From the NCBI GenBank assembly GCA_039621445.1, contig CP154955.1, positions 14,261,307-14,325,306 on the forward strand: a stretch of 64,000 nt of DNA, given 5' to 3'. The position numbers were made by a program, and so were the translations under genes. Shown in pieces: positions 14,613-27,751 of the stretch. The notes under the pieces are model-generated. The model worked only from the letters and a program-made list of their open reading frames with translations. It searched no databases and had not been told where the DNA came from. The DNA comes from Euglena gracilis (taxonomy: Eukaryota > Euglenida > Euglenophyceae > Euglenales). Every line of letters starts with the position of its first letter. Within the stretch, counting starts at the first letter, position 1.

Positions 14613-16749
14613 GTACATACGGTCAATTCAGGGTTTGTGCGATTTGGCCAGACTTCAGCTAGCGTGTCCTGTCGTCATTTTTTGTATGCATGCATGCATA
14701 CAAAAAATGCATGCACCCCATGCTTAGAAATGGAGTATACCCTCCCAGTAAGAAATTTGCATTTGAATTTGAAATTTGCGCTTTTGAAAACTGTCACTGC
14801 ATGTTATCATCCTCATGCCTGCAACACACCATGTCGGTGCAAACTGGTCTTTGAGGGATGTGGGGCATTTGGGGGACATACACACACGTGTCTCGTTGAG
14901 GCAGAATTGTTGGTTTTGTACTGGGGGGGAGCACTGGGGGGTTGTTGTTTTTACTGGGGGTTGGCTTTGTACTGGGAGGTTTTGTACTGGGAGATCAGAC
15001 CCCCCTGGGGGAGGGGGGTCGAGACATCCCGGAACCCAAAGAAATATCTCTGGCGCAAAGCGCCAGAGAAGATGAAATTTGTAGTACGGTTTGGCCAATT
15101 TTTCAAAAAAGTTTTTTTTGAATCGTGTTTTTCACAAAAGTTTGTGAATAACACGATTCCTGGACCTTGAGGCCCAAAATTTTTCCGGCGTTTGCGCCGA
15201 AATGGATTCTTCTGTTCTTTTTATTTTCCTTTTCTTCTTTTCTCTTCTCTCCTTTTTTTTTGCACAGGATGTCGGACCCCCCCCTTTTTCCTAATTTTTC
15301 TGGGGGTGTGATCCACTGTGAAGCGTGGAGTGTATGATCCATTATGATCTCCAATGTGGGACCGAACCACAAACTGGCATCAATACCCCCTTTTAGATAT
15401 GTAAAAAAAATAAAATACACCCTTAAACCCCTCCCACTTATACCCTCCCCCACATAGAAACACCCAGTCTACTGACCAACCAACCAACCAACCAACCAAA
15501 GGACGACTCACTGAACCCCCTGGGAAAAAAGAACGTGTGCGTCTGGGGAAGGTTTGGCGGTCACGAAACTGGCAACAAAACAGCTGATTTTTTGCATTTT
15601 TTTGTTTTCCCAAACATCATCTCAAGATTATGCAAAATGCCTTTTTGTCAAACTTTGCCAAAATCGTCTTGTTTGGGGGTATTCTGGGTCATTTTTGGGG
15701 GTTTGAATTTTGAACAACAATTCCTTGACCTTTTAATCCCCCCCCCCTTTGACGACCAAGCAACCAGATCTTACTAACCCCGTGGTTTTATTTACTTACC
15801 CCATGGCATTTTTTAAGTGGGGGGACTTAATGTCCAGGGGACTGAACCAGATATACAGTCCAGCTGGAAAAATCTATAAATGCTCAGGTCGATCACTTCT
15901 CTGTCCGAGGAGGTTATGGAATGCCCCCGTCCCTCAGACCTCCTACTTACCCCCAATTTATAACCCCCCTGGAGGTTACAGGATCCTGTTTGGTGGTCGT
16001 TATAAGTCGAGGCTTAGGGTGTAACTGGAGGAGGTCCAAGAATACCCCCTATTTTTGCACCAGGGGAGTAACAAGGTATTTCGGGCAATTTTATGTTTTT
16101 GATTTTGCACATTTTTGCCTCTTGCTTCTTCATTTTTCCCTCTAGGGGGGTAGAAGTCACGGTTTGGTGGTTGGGCTCAGGGGGGTTATAAGTGGGGGGG
16201 TCGCTGAGCTCTTATCCCTTTATGGGTAAGAGCGAAGCTTACCCCTGGGGAAAAGGGGGGGTCGAACCCCCCTGCCCCCCCCCCTGGTCGGGGCCACCTC
16301 GGGAACGGACGGATTATCACCATGATCCCGGCCCCGTTCCCGGAATTTGCGACTGGATTCCTAGTTTCCGAATCACCTGGTTTTGACCCCCAACTCCCCG
16401 CCAGGCCCGAGTTATTCACGCGCGAAGGGGTCCAAATTGGGTAGGATTGGCCCGCCCCCTTTTTAAGCCCCCCCCTTGGACTCTGCCATTTTGGGCCAAA
16501 AAAAATCGATGTTTTCAAAATTTCTCGAAAATGATGCAAAATCAAAGGAAATGTCCATTGGCCTAATTTGGGGCCCTTGGAACGCCCCATCTACCGGTTT
16601 TTTGATTTCCCCGCAACTCCCCGCTTTGCCCGAGATACGGCCGTTTTTCGGCCAATTTGGGACATTTTGTACACCTTTTCCACTGTCAGACTCGGCTGTT
16701 TCCGGACAAAAAACAGTCGAAAAAAAATCCAATAAAAATCGAAAACAAT

Positions 16750-17075
16750 TTATTGGCCCAAAATTATGTTTTTTTGGCCTCCCGGACCCGGAAAAAGTGT
16801 TTTCGAGCCAAAAACGAGCGTTTTTCGACCCCCCGCCCCCCGTTTTGGGCGCCAACCCATTGACTTTGCATCAAAACCAGGTGAAAAAATCGAAAAAAAA
16901 ATCGACAATTTTTTTCCCGATTCGATGTTTTTTTGGCCTCCCAGACCCGTAAAACCTATTTTTGAGCCGAAAATGAGTGTTTTTTCGACCCCCTGGCGCC
17001 CCGTTTTGGGCCGCCAACCCATTGACTTTGGGTCAAAAAAAAAACGGGTCAAAATAAGTCGAAAATAATTCAATA
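16750..17075. repeat. Tandem dimer of about 165 bp inside the duplicated unit
   Basis: Two units start TTTTTTGGCCTCCC(G/A)GACCCG and end near GCCAACCCATTGACTTTG. The same dimer is in copy 2 at about 23245-23550. The long minus-strand frame over it is internally repetitive and not taken as a gene. Confidence 0.85.
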
Positions 17076-17367
17076 AAATGGGTGTGTTGTGTATGGGGGC
17101 GTTGACATTTCATTAACGTTTCAGAAATTACCGTAAAATCACCGAAAGTCACCGTAAATTGAAAGAGTGTGACTTGTAACTTATAAATTACGCCAAATTT
17201 GCAATGCTAGTCTTTTCAGCCTTCCCTTACATGCATGTCCGATTCAGAGCTCAGCACTATTCAAAACCTGGTTCTAGGATGGACTTCTAAGTGGGGGGGG
17301 GGGCGGGTTTTGTGTGCCCTCCACAGACAGGCTCCGCCGGAACCCTGCGACCCCATGGGCGGGGGGT

Positions 17368-20300
17368 CTACCCCCGGAGTAGACCCATACAATCCGCCGA
17401 CCACCGTTTTGATTCCTGGCGGATGCCCTTTATCAGGCCATGCGCCTTGGCATTCGGCACGGCTTGCCAAACAAAAAATGCGTTGGTGTGTTTGCATTTT
17501 CTGCTGCAGTGGGCGTGCCCTCCCAACAGACAGCCCTCCTCTGTGGTTATGAGACCGTGGGTCCGTTCTGCAATCCAGTTCTGCCGTCTGTAGACTGGGG
17601 TGATGGGCTGCTCAAACGAGCAAGAGCAAGAAGCGCTCTGGAACACCGATGCCCAGTCAGAATCAGCAAAAAAATGCCAAAATTGTCAAAATTGCCTAAG
17701 TTTTTTTTTATGGTGGCAAAAACTGCCTCATGAGTGCCCCCTTCAGCTGCTGTGGAGCCCGTCGAGGAAACGGAAGAGAAAAGGGAAGAGAAAAGGGAAG
17801 AGAAAAGGGAAGAGAAAAGGATCTCTGAATGGGGATGTGGCCAGGACGAAAGGAGGTGGGGAGGACACACACATTGCAGGAGGACACAACTCGTTTTTTT
17901 CCTTGGAGCACACAGTGTTTCGGATGGGTCAGTAGAGGTCAGTTTGTGATGGAATCCCATGTCAATCCCCCACCCCCGTCGTGACCCTCTCCACCCCATC
18001 TTGCCACTCTCCACGGGCTTGTGTATCATAAAATTAGAAAGTCCGACAGTAAAACTTGCCCAAATGTTTTCGGGCCATATTGAGATTTTTTTCCCTGAAC
18101 CAAATCAAAAACCGTGCATTTTGGTACGATAAGGTATGCTCATAAAATCACCCCCTCTGAGCGAATCTGTGGACCGATGTCCATATAAAACAGGTGATAG
18201 TCGGTTTCTTTTTTTTAAAAGAAATTATCAAGGAAAGACCCACTCCAGGCGCTGATAAACGGCAATGTCTCCCTCAGAAGCTCCCATCGTTCACTATGCT
18301 GTGTCATGATCTCTGCTCCTTAACCCCGCCACATTCATGTGGTGCAATACATTTAACCTCGTCGGCTGGCCCCTTGAATGAACCCGACACTGGGCTGGCA
18401 ACAGTGCACCGGTGGCAGCTTTCCCAAACGGCGCTTTCATCGTTGTGGCATTCTCCACATCCGCTTTGAAGCCAGCCCATGTCGCCTCGTCGCAGTTGCA
18501 ACTCTCACATAGCTTGTCCCCTTTGCTGTCTCTGCTGTTTGGGGTGGCCCAAGGGTGTACAGTGTGCGTCAGTCGCTGCACCAGATTTTCCAGCCTTCGA
18601 TTCCGGCTAGTCTTGGCCTTCTCTTCAATAAGGGGAACAGAAGGTGAATCCCAACTTTTGTGTTTTGAGAAGCGAATTTGGCATCACATTGTCCTGTCGG
18701 TTCACTTTGCACATTCCTTCGACATGGAGAGTATGCACTCATGCACTCAGTCGCAAATCATGTAGAAAGGTAAAACAATGCAGAAAGGTAAACCTCCAAC
18801 CCAAATGTTATTCCCCCCAAGTATTATTCCCCCCTTGGGACTTGACTTCAGCAGCCCAAATAATACCCCCCTTTTCTTCACTGACCGCCGCGGAGTAAAA
18901 TGAGTTTTTTTGGGGGCTGGAACCATATTTTTTGCACACTTTTTACATAATTTCTTCCAGGTCGACAGAATACGTACAGAATTGAAAATGGAAGGGAAAA
19001 CATCAATTTTTAATTCTCCGAGACAAAGATTGCATCTCCATGGGTTTGATGGTGCTTAACATAGGTAAAACACATTTCAAGGTCAAAATTTTGCACCCAA
19101 ATTTTATTTTACGAAAGATCTGCAAATAATATTCCCCCCCCGAATAATATTCCTCCCGGGTGTGGATTTCGCCGACCCAAAAGAGTATTCCCAGGGCGTT
19201 TAATTTTTTGAGATTTTTTCTCTTTAGCAATTAATACACCTTTTTTCTTCAACAGTCTTCATTATCACAGTCATCATTGTGTTTTTGTTTTTGTTCATCT
19301 TTGCAGGAGGGTCATTTTCTAATTATGGTGCGTTGTCGCAAGGCCTGGGTTGTTTGCCTTCCTGCCTATTTTCCCCCCGAGTGACTGACTGTCCCCCCCC
19401 CCCTGGGTTCGGGTCCGCCAGAAACAACTGAAAGTGGCCCGCTTAGTGTTGGGATTTGCGGTAGGATTCAAATTGGGATTAGTGTTGGCATTGGTGTTGA
19501 GATTGCCTGGAATCGACGCCGATTTCTTTTTTTTAATTTTGATAAGACGGTCAACGTCCCGTTATTTTGGTGCTTTTTGGCCCAATGGGTTGACTGACCT
19601 GTTCCTCATGCTGTTATGCTGACCCGGCTATCGCTGGCACCCGCCTGTTTCAATTATTTTTCTCGAAAAATTGCTGCCCCTTTGAAGGAAGAGATAATGC
19701 AGCGAACTTTCAAAAAATTTTCCTGCACCTTGCCCTTCCTTGCAATTCATAAACAAAATTACGCTTTGGTCTTTGGACAGATTCTTGAGGTGTCCCCCAA
19801 ATGGGATTTGGATCATTTTCCTTTCTTCCTTTTTTGGGGATCCCGAACAATTCCTTGGCCTTTTTCCACTTCCTGGCCAAGACCACGCTCAGTGACGCGG
19901 CTTCAGAGCCCCATTTGCTTGTTGCTGTCTTGTTGCCTCTGTATTGGTGTTTCTGATGAATCTGACCCACCAATCTAACAGCCAGCAAGTCACCACCGAC
20001 AACAATTTGCCCTGAAAAACAAAGAGGGGGTCAGAGTTTAGGCCAAGGCACAGTTGAAGGTAAGGCTTGCAGCCAGCATTGAGGGCCAAGCATGCACGTT
20101 GTGCATTTCGGTGGGCTACATGCTATCGCCAAAAGGCACAATAATGGGCTTAATAACTCGTGATTAATAAGATCGCGAGTTGAGATTGAACGCCAATTTC
20201 GGGGCAAAAGTGCATGTAAGGAAGAGGGGGGTTAAATGCTTGGAAGGACACTTTATCCTTTTGATTATCCCCCCCCCCTACAGAGCCAAAAACCGGGGAA

Positions 20301-20734
20301 ATACTCGCCCAGTTCTCCTTCACAATGCCGGTGAGGCAACCGTTGGGGAATTGATGTCCCCCAAAAATGCCCATTTATCCCCAAAATGTGAGTCAGTGGG
20401 TGTATTCCCTGTTTTCTTCCCTCCCACCCCCCAAAAACCTCCACAAAAAAGTGAGAAGTTGCCATGCTTTGGAGGTGAGGTGAGCAACATCTACCTGCGT
20501 CGCAGCGCACTGGTTTTGGGCACCATCATGTAAAATTTCCATTCGGAAAATCCTTTTGGGGGAGAAAATCACCCAGGTCCAACCAATCACCAGGTTGGCC
20601 ACACCACCCCACGTATGTTGAAACCCTGTGACACCCACACCTCACCAAAAACAAAGTGCATTGACGTCAACCGAGACAATATCGTTGGGAATATCTCCCA
20701 CGGGGACCCACAGTTGCCATGCGCCACCGGTGGG
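17368..20734 (-). pseudogene. Copy-1 version of the duplicated gene fragment, damaged
   Basis: This holds the same minus-strand exons as copy 2: 20734-20646, about 20589-20500, about 20370-20310, 20011-19710, about 18670-18294 and 17637-17368. In the 18.29-18.67 kb exon a one-base difference next to the DEATW segment shifts the frame, and the block equivalent to 22.24-22.63 kb is absent (junction near 16160). Other differences are a mixture of silent and replacement changes, so there is little sign of selection. The fragment is therefore called a broken copy. Confidence 0.5.
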
Positions 20735-20842
20735 GGATGGGTTTCATTTTTTTTTGTATTTTTTGATGGAGCTATGAATCAATTATAGAAGCTGGCCTAC
20801 CCTGCCATTCTAATGAACGTCACCTCAAGGGACCATAAGATT

Positions 20843-23800
20843 ATGCACCCCATGCTTAGAAATGGATTATACCCTCCCAGTAAGAAATTTGCATTTGCAT
20901 TTGAAATTTGCGCTTTTGAAACTGTCACTGCATGTTGTCCTCCTCATGCCTGCAGCACCTTTTCGACACCACGTCGGCGCAAACTGGTCTTTGAGGGATG
21001 TGGGGTATTTGGGGGACATATGCACACGTGTCTTGTTGAGGCAGAATTGTTGGTTTTGTACTGTGGGGGGGGGAGCATTGGGGGGTTGTTGTTTTTACTG
21101 GGGGGTTGGTTTTGTACTGGGAGGTTTTGTACTGGGAGGTCAGACCCCCCCTGGGGGAGGGGGGTCGAGACCTCCTGGAACCCCAAAAAATATATCTGGC
21201 GCAAAGCGCCAGAGAAGATGAAAATTTTAGTACGGTTTGGCCAATTTTTCAAAAAAAGTTTGTGAAAAACACGATTCCTGGACCATTTTTGAGGCCCAAA
21301 ATTTTTCTGGCGTTCGCGCCGGAAATGGATTCTTCTTTTCCTTTTCTTTTCCTTTTCTTCTTTTCTCTTCTCTCCTTTTTTTTGCACAGGGATGTCGGAC
21401 CCCCCCCTTTTTCCTAATTTTTCTGGGGGTGTGATCCACTGTGAAGCGTGGAGTGTGATCCATTATGATCTCCAATGTGGGACCGAACCACAAACTGGCA
21501 TCAATACCCCCTTTTAGATATGTAAAAAAACCCCTTAAACCCCTCCCATTTATACCCTCCCCCACATAGAAACACCCCGTCTACTGACCAACCAACCAAC
21601 CAAAGGACGACTCACTGAACCCCCTGGGAAAAAAGAACGTGTGCGTCTGGGGAAGGTTTGGCGGTCACGAAACTGGCAACAAAACAGCTGATTTTTTGCA
21701 TTTTTTTGTTTTCCCAAGCATCATCTCAAGATTATGCAAAATGCCTTTTTGTCAAACTTTGCCAAAATCGTCTTGTTTGGGGGTATTTTGGGTCATTTTT
21801 GGGGGTTTGAATTTTGAACAACAATTCCTTGACCTTTTAATCCCCCCCTTTGGCGACCAAGTAACCAGATCTTACTAACCCCATGGTTTTATTTACTTAC
21901 CCCATGGCATTTTTTAAGTGGGGGGACTTAATGTCCAGGGGACTGAACCAGATATACAGTCCAGCTGGAGAAATCTATAAATGCTCAGGTCGATCACTTC
22001 TCTGTCCGAGTCCCTCAGACCTCCTACATACCCCCAATTTATAACCCTCCTGGAGGTTACAGGATCCTGTTTGGTGGTCGTTATAAGTCGAGGCTTAGGG
22101 TGTAACTGGAGGAGGTCCAAGAATACCCCCTATTTTTGCACCAGGGGAGTAACAAGGTATTTCGGGCAATTTTATGTTTTTGATTTTGCACATTTTTGCC
22201 TCTTGCTTCTTCATTTTTCCCTCTAGGGGGGTAGAAGTCACGGTTCGAGCGACCGCATTCACATGTATGAAAAGAGTTTGCCGAACGATTCCCTGAAACG
22301 AACACACTTCCCGACTGCTGCGCACGTTGAGCCACACATTGTTCAATGACGCTTGCCTCATCGAACAACAGGCTGGGTTCCAGCTCCCATCCCGTCCAGG
22401 TAATAAAGAAATCATCCAGCACAGGATAAGATGCTTGCCGATGTTGACACAGTTTGGCGAACTCCAAACAGTTGGCAACAGCAGCAAGCTCTGCACCTAT
22501 GGAGCCAGACTTTTTCTTCGTGTTGCCCTGTGCCAGCAAGGTGCCATGAAGGGGGTCAACCTTCGGCTTCTTGGCATCTTGCTGGTATACCGCGAGAGCA
22601 GCCAGGAACAGTTCCGTCGTAGGGGGAGGTGGTGGTTGGGCTCAGGGGGGTTATAAGTGGGGGGGTCGCTGAGCTCTTATCCCTTTATGGGTAAGAGCGA
22701 AGCTTACCCCTGGGGAAAAGGGGGGGTCGAACCCCCCTGCCCCCCCCCCCCTGGTCGGGGCCACCTCGGGAACGGACGGATTATCACCATGGTCCCGGCC
22801 CCGTTCCCGGAATTTTTTTTTCAGTCGCGAGCGACTGGATTCCTAGTTTCCGAATCACCTGGTTTTGACCCCCAACTCCCCGCCAGGCCCGAGTTATTCA
22901 CGCGCGAAGGGGTCCAAACTGGGTAGGATTGGCCCGCCCCCTTTTTAAGCCCTCCCTTGGACTCTGCCATTTTGGGCCAAAAAAAAAATCGATGTTTTCA
23001 AAATTTCTCGAAAATGATGCAAAATCAAAGGAAATGTCCATAGGCCTAATTTGGGGCCCTTGGAACGCCCCATCTACCGGTTTTTTTGATTTCCCCGCAA
23101 CTCCCCGCTTTGCCCGAGATACGGCCGTTTTTCGGCCAATTTGGGACATTTTGTACACCTTTTCCACTGTCAGACTCAGCCATTTTTGGACAAAAAAAAG
23201 TCGAAAAAAATCACAAAAAAATCGAAAAAAATATATTGGCCCAAAATCATGTTTTTTTGGCCTCCCGGACCCGGAAAAAGTGTTTTTGAGCCGAAAATGA
23301 GCGTTTTTCGACCCCCCGCCCCCCCGTTTTGGGCGCCAACCCATTGACTTTGCATCAAAACCAGGTGAAAAAATCGAAAAAAAAATCGACAATTTTTTTC
23401 CCGATTCGATGTTTTTTTGGCCTCCCAGACCCGTAAAACCTGTTTTTGAGCCGAAAATGAGTGTTTTTTCGACCCCCTGGCGCCCCGTTTTGGGCCGCCA
23501 ACCCATTGACTTTGGGTCAAAAAAACGGGTCAAAATAAGTCGAAAATAATTCAATAAAATGGGTGTGTTGTGTATGGGGGCGTTGACATTTCATTAACGT
23601 TTCAGAAATTACCGTAAAATCACCGAAAGTCACCGTAAATTGAAAGAGTGTGACTTGTAACTTATAAATTACGCCAAATTTGCAATGCTAGTCTTTTCAG
23701 CCTTCCCTTACATGCATGTCCGATTCAGAGCTCAGCACTATTCAAAACCTGGTTCTAGGATGGAGGTCTAAGTGGGGGGGGGGGCGGGTTTTGTGTGCCC

Positions 23801-26800
23801 TCCACAGACAGGCTCCGCCGGAACCCTGCGACCCCATGGGCGGGGGGTCTACCCCCGGAGTAGACCCATACAATCCGCCGACCACCGTTTTGATTCCTGG
23901 CGGATGCCCTTTATCAGGCCATGCGCCTTGGCATTCGGCACGGCTTGCCAAACAAAAAATGCGCTGGTGTGTTTGCATTTTCTGCTGCAGTGGGCGTGCC
24001 CTCCCAACGGACAGCCCTCCTCTGTGGTTATGAGACCGTGGGTCCGTTCTGCAATCCAGTTCTGCCGTCTGTAGACTGGGGTGATGGGCTGCTCAAACGA
24101 GCAAGAGCAAGAAGCGCTCTGGAACACCGATGCCCAGTCAGAATCAGCAAAAAAAATGCCAAAATTGTCAAAATTGCCAAAGTTTTTTTTTATGGTGGCA
24201 AAAACTGTCTCATGAGTGCCCCCTTCAGCTGCTGTGGAGCCCGTCGAGAAAAGGGAAGAGAAAAGGGAAGAGAAAAGGGAAGAGAAAGGGTCTCAGAATG
24301 GGGATGTGGCCAGGACGAAAGGAGGTGGGGAGGACACACACATTGCAGGAGGACACAACTCTTTCTTCCTTGGAACACACAGTGTTTCGGATAGGTCAGC
24401 AGAGGTCAGTTTGTGATGGAATCCCATGTCAACCCCCCACCCCCGTCGTGACCCTCTCCACCCCATCTTGCCACTCTCCACGGGCTTGTGTATCATAAAA
24501 TTAGAAAGTCTGACAGTAAAACTTGAAAACTTGCCCAAATGTTTTCGGGCCACATTGAGAATTTTTTTCCCTGAACCAAATCAAAAACCATGCATTTTGA
24601 TATGATAAAGTATGCTCATAAATTCACACCCTCTGAGCGAATCTGTGGTCCGATTTCCATAAAAAAAAAACAGGTGATAGTCGGTTTCTTTTTTAAAAAG
24701 AAGTTATCAAAGAAAGGCCCACTCCAGGCGCTGATAAACGGCAATGTCCCCCTCAGAAGCTCCCATCGTTCACTATGCTGTGTCATGGTCCCTGCTCCTT
24801 AACCCCGCCACATTCACGTGGCGCAATACGTTTACCCTCGTCGGCTGGCCCCTCGAATGAACCCGACACTGGGCTGGCAACAGTGCACCGGTGGCAGCTT
24901 TCCCAAACGGCGCTTTCATCTTTGTGGCTTTTCTCCACATCCGTTTTGAAGGCAGCCCATGTCGCCTCGTCGCAGTTGCAACTCTCGCATAGCTTGTCCC
25001 CTTTGCTGTCTCTGTTGTTGGGGGTGGCCCAAGGGTGTACAGTGTGCGTCAGTCGCTGCACCAGATTTACCAGCCTTCGATTCCGGCTAGTCTTGGCCTT
25101 CTCTTCAATAAGGGGAACAGAAGGTGAATCCCAACCTTTGCGTTTTGAGAAGCGAATTTGGCATCACATTGTCCTGTCAGTTCACTTTGCACATTCCTTC
25201 GACATGGAAAGTATGCACTCATGCACTCAGTCGCAAATGATGTACCAACAACGCAGAAAGGTAAACCCCCACCCCAAATGTTATTCCCCCCAAGTATTCC
25301 CCCCTTGGGACTTGACTTCAGCAGCCCAAATAATATCCCCCCCCTTTTCTTCACTGACCGCCGCGGAATAAAATGAGTTTTTTTGGGGGCTGGAACCATA
25401 TTTTTGCACACTTTTTGCATAATTTCTTCAAGGTCGACAGAATATGCACCAGAATTGAAAATGGAAGGGAAAATATCAAATTTTAATTCTCCGAGACAAA
25501 GATTGCATCTCCATGGGTTTGATGGTGTTTAACATAGGTAAAACGCATTTCAAGGTCAAAATTTTGCACCCAAATTTTATTTTACGAATGATCTGCAGAT
25601 AATATTCCCCCCCGAATAATATTCCTCCCGGGTGTGGATTTCACCGACCCAAAAAAGTATTCCCAGGGCGTTTAATTTTTTTGAGATTTTTTTCTCTCAG
25701 CACTTAATACACCTTTTTTCTTCAACAGTGTTCATTATCACAGTCATCATTGTGTTTTTGTTTTTGTTCGTCCTTGCAGGAGGGTCATTTTCTATTCATG
25801 GTGTGTTGTCACAAGGCCTGTGTTGTTTGTCTTCCTGCCTATTTTCCCCCCGAGTGACTGACTGTCCCCCCCCCCCCCCCGGGTTCGGGTCCGCCAGAAA
25901 CAACTGAAAGTGGCCCGCTTAGTGTTGGGATTTGCGGTAGGATTCAAATTGGGAGTAGTGTTGGCATTGGTGTTGAGATTGCCTGGAATCGACGCCGCCA
26001 TTTCTTTTTTTATTTTTTATTTTGTTAAGACGGTCAACGTCCCGTGATATTGGTGCTTTTTGGCCCAGTGGGTTGACTGACCTGTTCCTCGTGCTGTTAT
26101 GCTGACCCAGCTATCGCTGGCACCCGCCTGTTTCTTATTTTATTATTTTTCTCGAAAAATTGCTGCCCCTTTGAAGGAAGAGATAATGCAGCGAACTTTC
26201 AAAAAATTTGCCTGCACCTTGCCCTTCCTTGCAATTCATAAACAAAATTACGCTTTGGTCTTTGGACAGATTCTTGAGGTGTCCCCCAAATGGCATTTGG
26301 ATCGTTTTCCTTTCTTTCTTTTTTGGGGATCCCAAACAATTCCTTGGCCTTTTTCCACTTCCTGGCCAAGACCACGCTCAGTGATGCGGCTTCAGAGCCC
26401 CATTTGCTTGTTGCTGTCGTGTTGCCTCTGTGTTGGTGTTTCTGATGAATCTGACCCACCAATCTAACAGCCAGCAAGTCACCACCGACAACAATTTGCC
26501 CTGAAAAACAAAGAGAGGGTCCAGAGTTTAGGCCAAGGCACAGTTGAAGGTAAGGCTTGCAGCCAGCTTTGAGGGCCAAGCATGCATGTGCATTTCGGTG
26601 GGCTACGTGCTATCGCCAAAAGGCGCAATAATGGGCTTAATAACTCGTGATTAATAAGATCGCGAGTTGAGATTGAACGCCGATTTCGGGGCAAAAGTGC
26701 ATGTTAGGAAGAGGGGGGCTAAATGCTTGGAAGGACACTTTATCCTTTTGATTATCCCCCCCCCCTACAGAGCCAAAAACCGGGGAAATACTCGCCCAGT

Positions 26801-27231
26801 TCTCCTTCACAATGCCGGTGAGGCAACCGTTAGGGAATCGATGCCCCCAAAAATGCCCATTTATACCCAAAATGTGAGTCAGTGGGTGTATTCCCTGTTT
26901 TCTTCCCTCCCACCCCCCAAAAACCTCCACAAAAAAGTGAGAAGTTGCCATGCTTTGGAGGTGAGGTGAGCAACATCTACCTGCGTCGCAGCGCACTGGT
27001 TTTGGGCACCATCATGTAAAAGTTCCATTCGGAAAATCCCTTTGGAGAGAAAATCACCCAGGTCCAACCAATCACCAGGTTGGCCACACCACCCCACGTA
27101 TGTTGAAACCCTGTGACACCCACACCTCACCAAAAACAAAGTCCATTGACGTCAACAGAGACAATATTGTTGGGAATATCTCCCACGGGGACCCACAGTT
27201 GCCATGCGCCACCGGTGAGGGATGGGTTTCA
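20843..27231. repeat. Tandem segmental duplication, copy 2
   Basis: Second copy of the unit at 14711-20746, collinear apart from an extra block (about 22242-22632) and small indels. Copy 2 keeps open a frame at 24783-25163 that copy 1 breaks with a one-base shift. The right boundary cuts through an exon, so the duplicated unit contains a truncated gene. I see no terminal inverted repeats or target-site duplication at the ends, which argues for ordinary tandem duplication and not transposition of the whole unit. Confidence 0.95.
22240..27222 (-). CDS. Unrecognised multi-exon gene fragment carried in duplication copy 2
   Basis: Minus-strand exons in order. 27222-27131: AWQLWVPVGDIPNNIVSVDV, donor TTTTTG/GTGAGG. 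27039-26981: FRMELLHDGAQNQCAATQ, donor GTAGAT. About 26860-26795: NGCLTGIVKENWASIS. 26500-26199 after TTTTTCAG: QIVVGGDLLAVRLVGQIHQK then SLSVVLARKWKKAKELFGIP. 25163-24783: DKLCESCNCDEATWAAFKTD with several CxxC pairs. 24118-23849 after GTTCCAG: QNWIAERTHGLITTEEGC then KHTSAFFVWQAVPNAKAHGL. About 22632-22240: TELFLAALAVYQQDAKKPKV then SYPVLDDFFITWTGWELEPS and FHTCECGRSN. Exact joins are not all resolved. Cysteine pairs suggest zinc-binding parts. The 5' end is lost at the duplication edge. A mobile-element or host gene are both possible. Confidence 0.5.
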
Positions 27232-27659
27232 GGAACGTACAATCACTTAGTCACTGGCCGACCCCCCTCCACCCCACAGGGGTGGGTGACTGGTTTTTTC
27301 GGAGTGACTGACTGGTTTTTGGCCTGGCCCCCCCCCCCCCGGGGGGGGGGGTCGACAAAAAAACCACTAAAGTGACCCGGTGCCAAAGGCGCCAGATATT
27401 TTTTGGCCTTTTTTTCATTTTTTTTGGTCAAATTTCCTTGGGATTCCAGAGCGGCCGACCCCCCCCCCCCAGAGAGGTAGTGACTGATTGGTTTCCCGAA
27501 AAAAAGTGACTGGCTGGTTTTTCGAAAAGTGGAGTGACCCTCCCCCCCTGGGGGGTCGGTAAAAGAAGATAATAATAAAGAATTGCATGTTCAGGAAGTA
27601 GCTCTGTGATGATCATTCAATGATTGCCCCGCATCACCCCTCCCCCTCACGCACCTCAG

Positions 27660-27751
27660 CGGGGTGCGTGGGGCAAACTTTGCGGTTCCCGAGGCCACGG
27701 GGGTGGGCTGTGTCCTGCTGTCCGTGCCCTGCGCATCCGGTGCAGGACAGG
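27660..27751 (+). CDS. Possible internal exon
   Basis: It follows CCCCCTCACGCACCTCAG and reads GVRGANFAVPEATGVGCVLL then SVPCASGAG. Donors GTGCAG (27740) or GTCAGT (27752) are possible. GC-rich third positions; the other two frames are also open. Confidence 0.3.

Larger units (their letters stand above)
14711..20746. repeat. Tandem segmental duplication, copy 1
   Basis: This 6.0-kb unit is repeated at 20843-27231 in direct orientation with only a few percent difference by eye; a spacer of about 95 bp separates the copies. Both begin ATGCACCCCATGCTTAGAAA and both end at ...GATGGGTTTCA. Copy 1 lacks a block of about 390 bp that copy 2 has at 22.24-22.63 kb. Small tandem arrays differ in copy number: CCAA near 15.48 kb and AGGGAAGAGAA near 17.77 kb are both longer here. 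The unit carries minus-strand exons listed separately. Confidence 0.95.

Noticed and set aside
17750-17825. Possible K/R/G-rich protein repeat (KGKRKGKRKG)
   Set aside because: An 11-bp AGGGAAGAGAA array that differs in copy number between duplicates and shifts frame.
22898-23554. 218-codon minus-strand frame in duplication copy 2
   Set aside because: Internally repeated SMGWRPK units reflect a 165-bp tandem dimer; the equivalent frame in copy 1 is broken and composition is low complexity.
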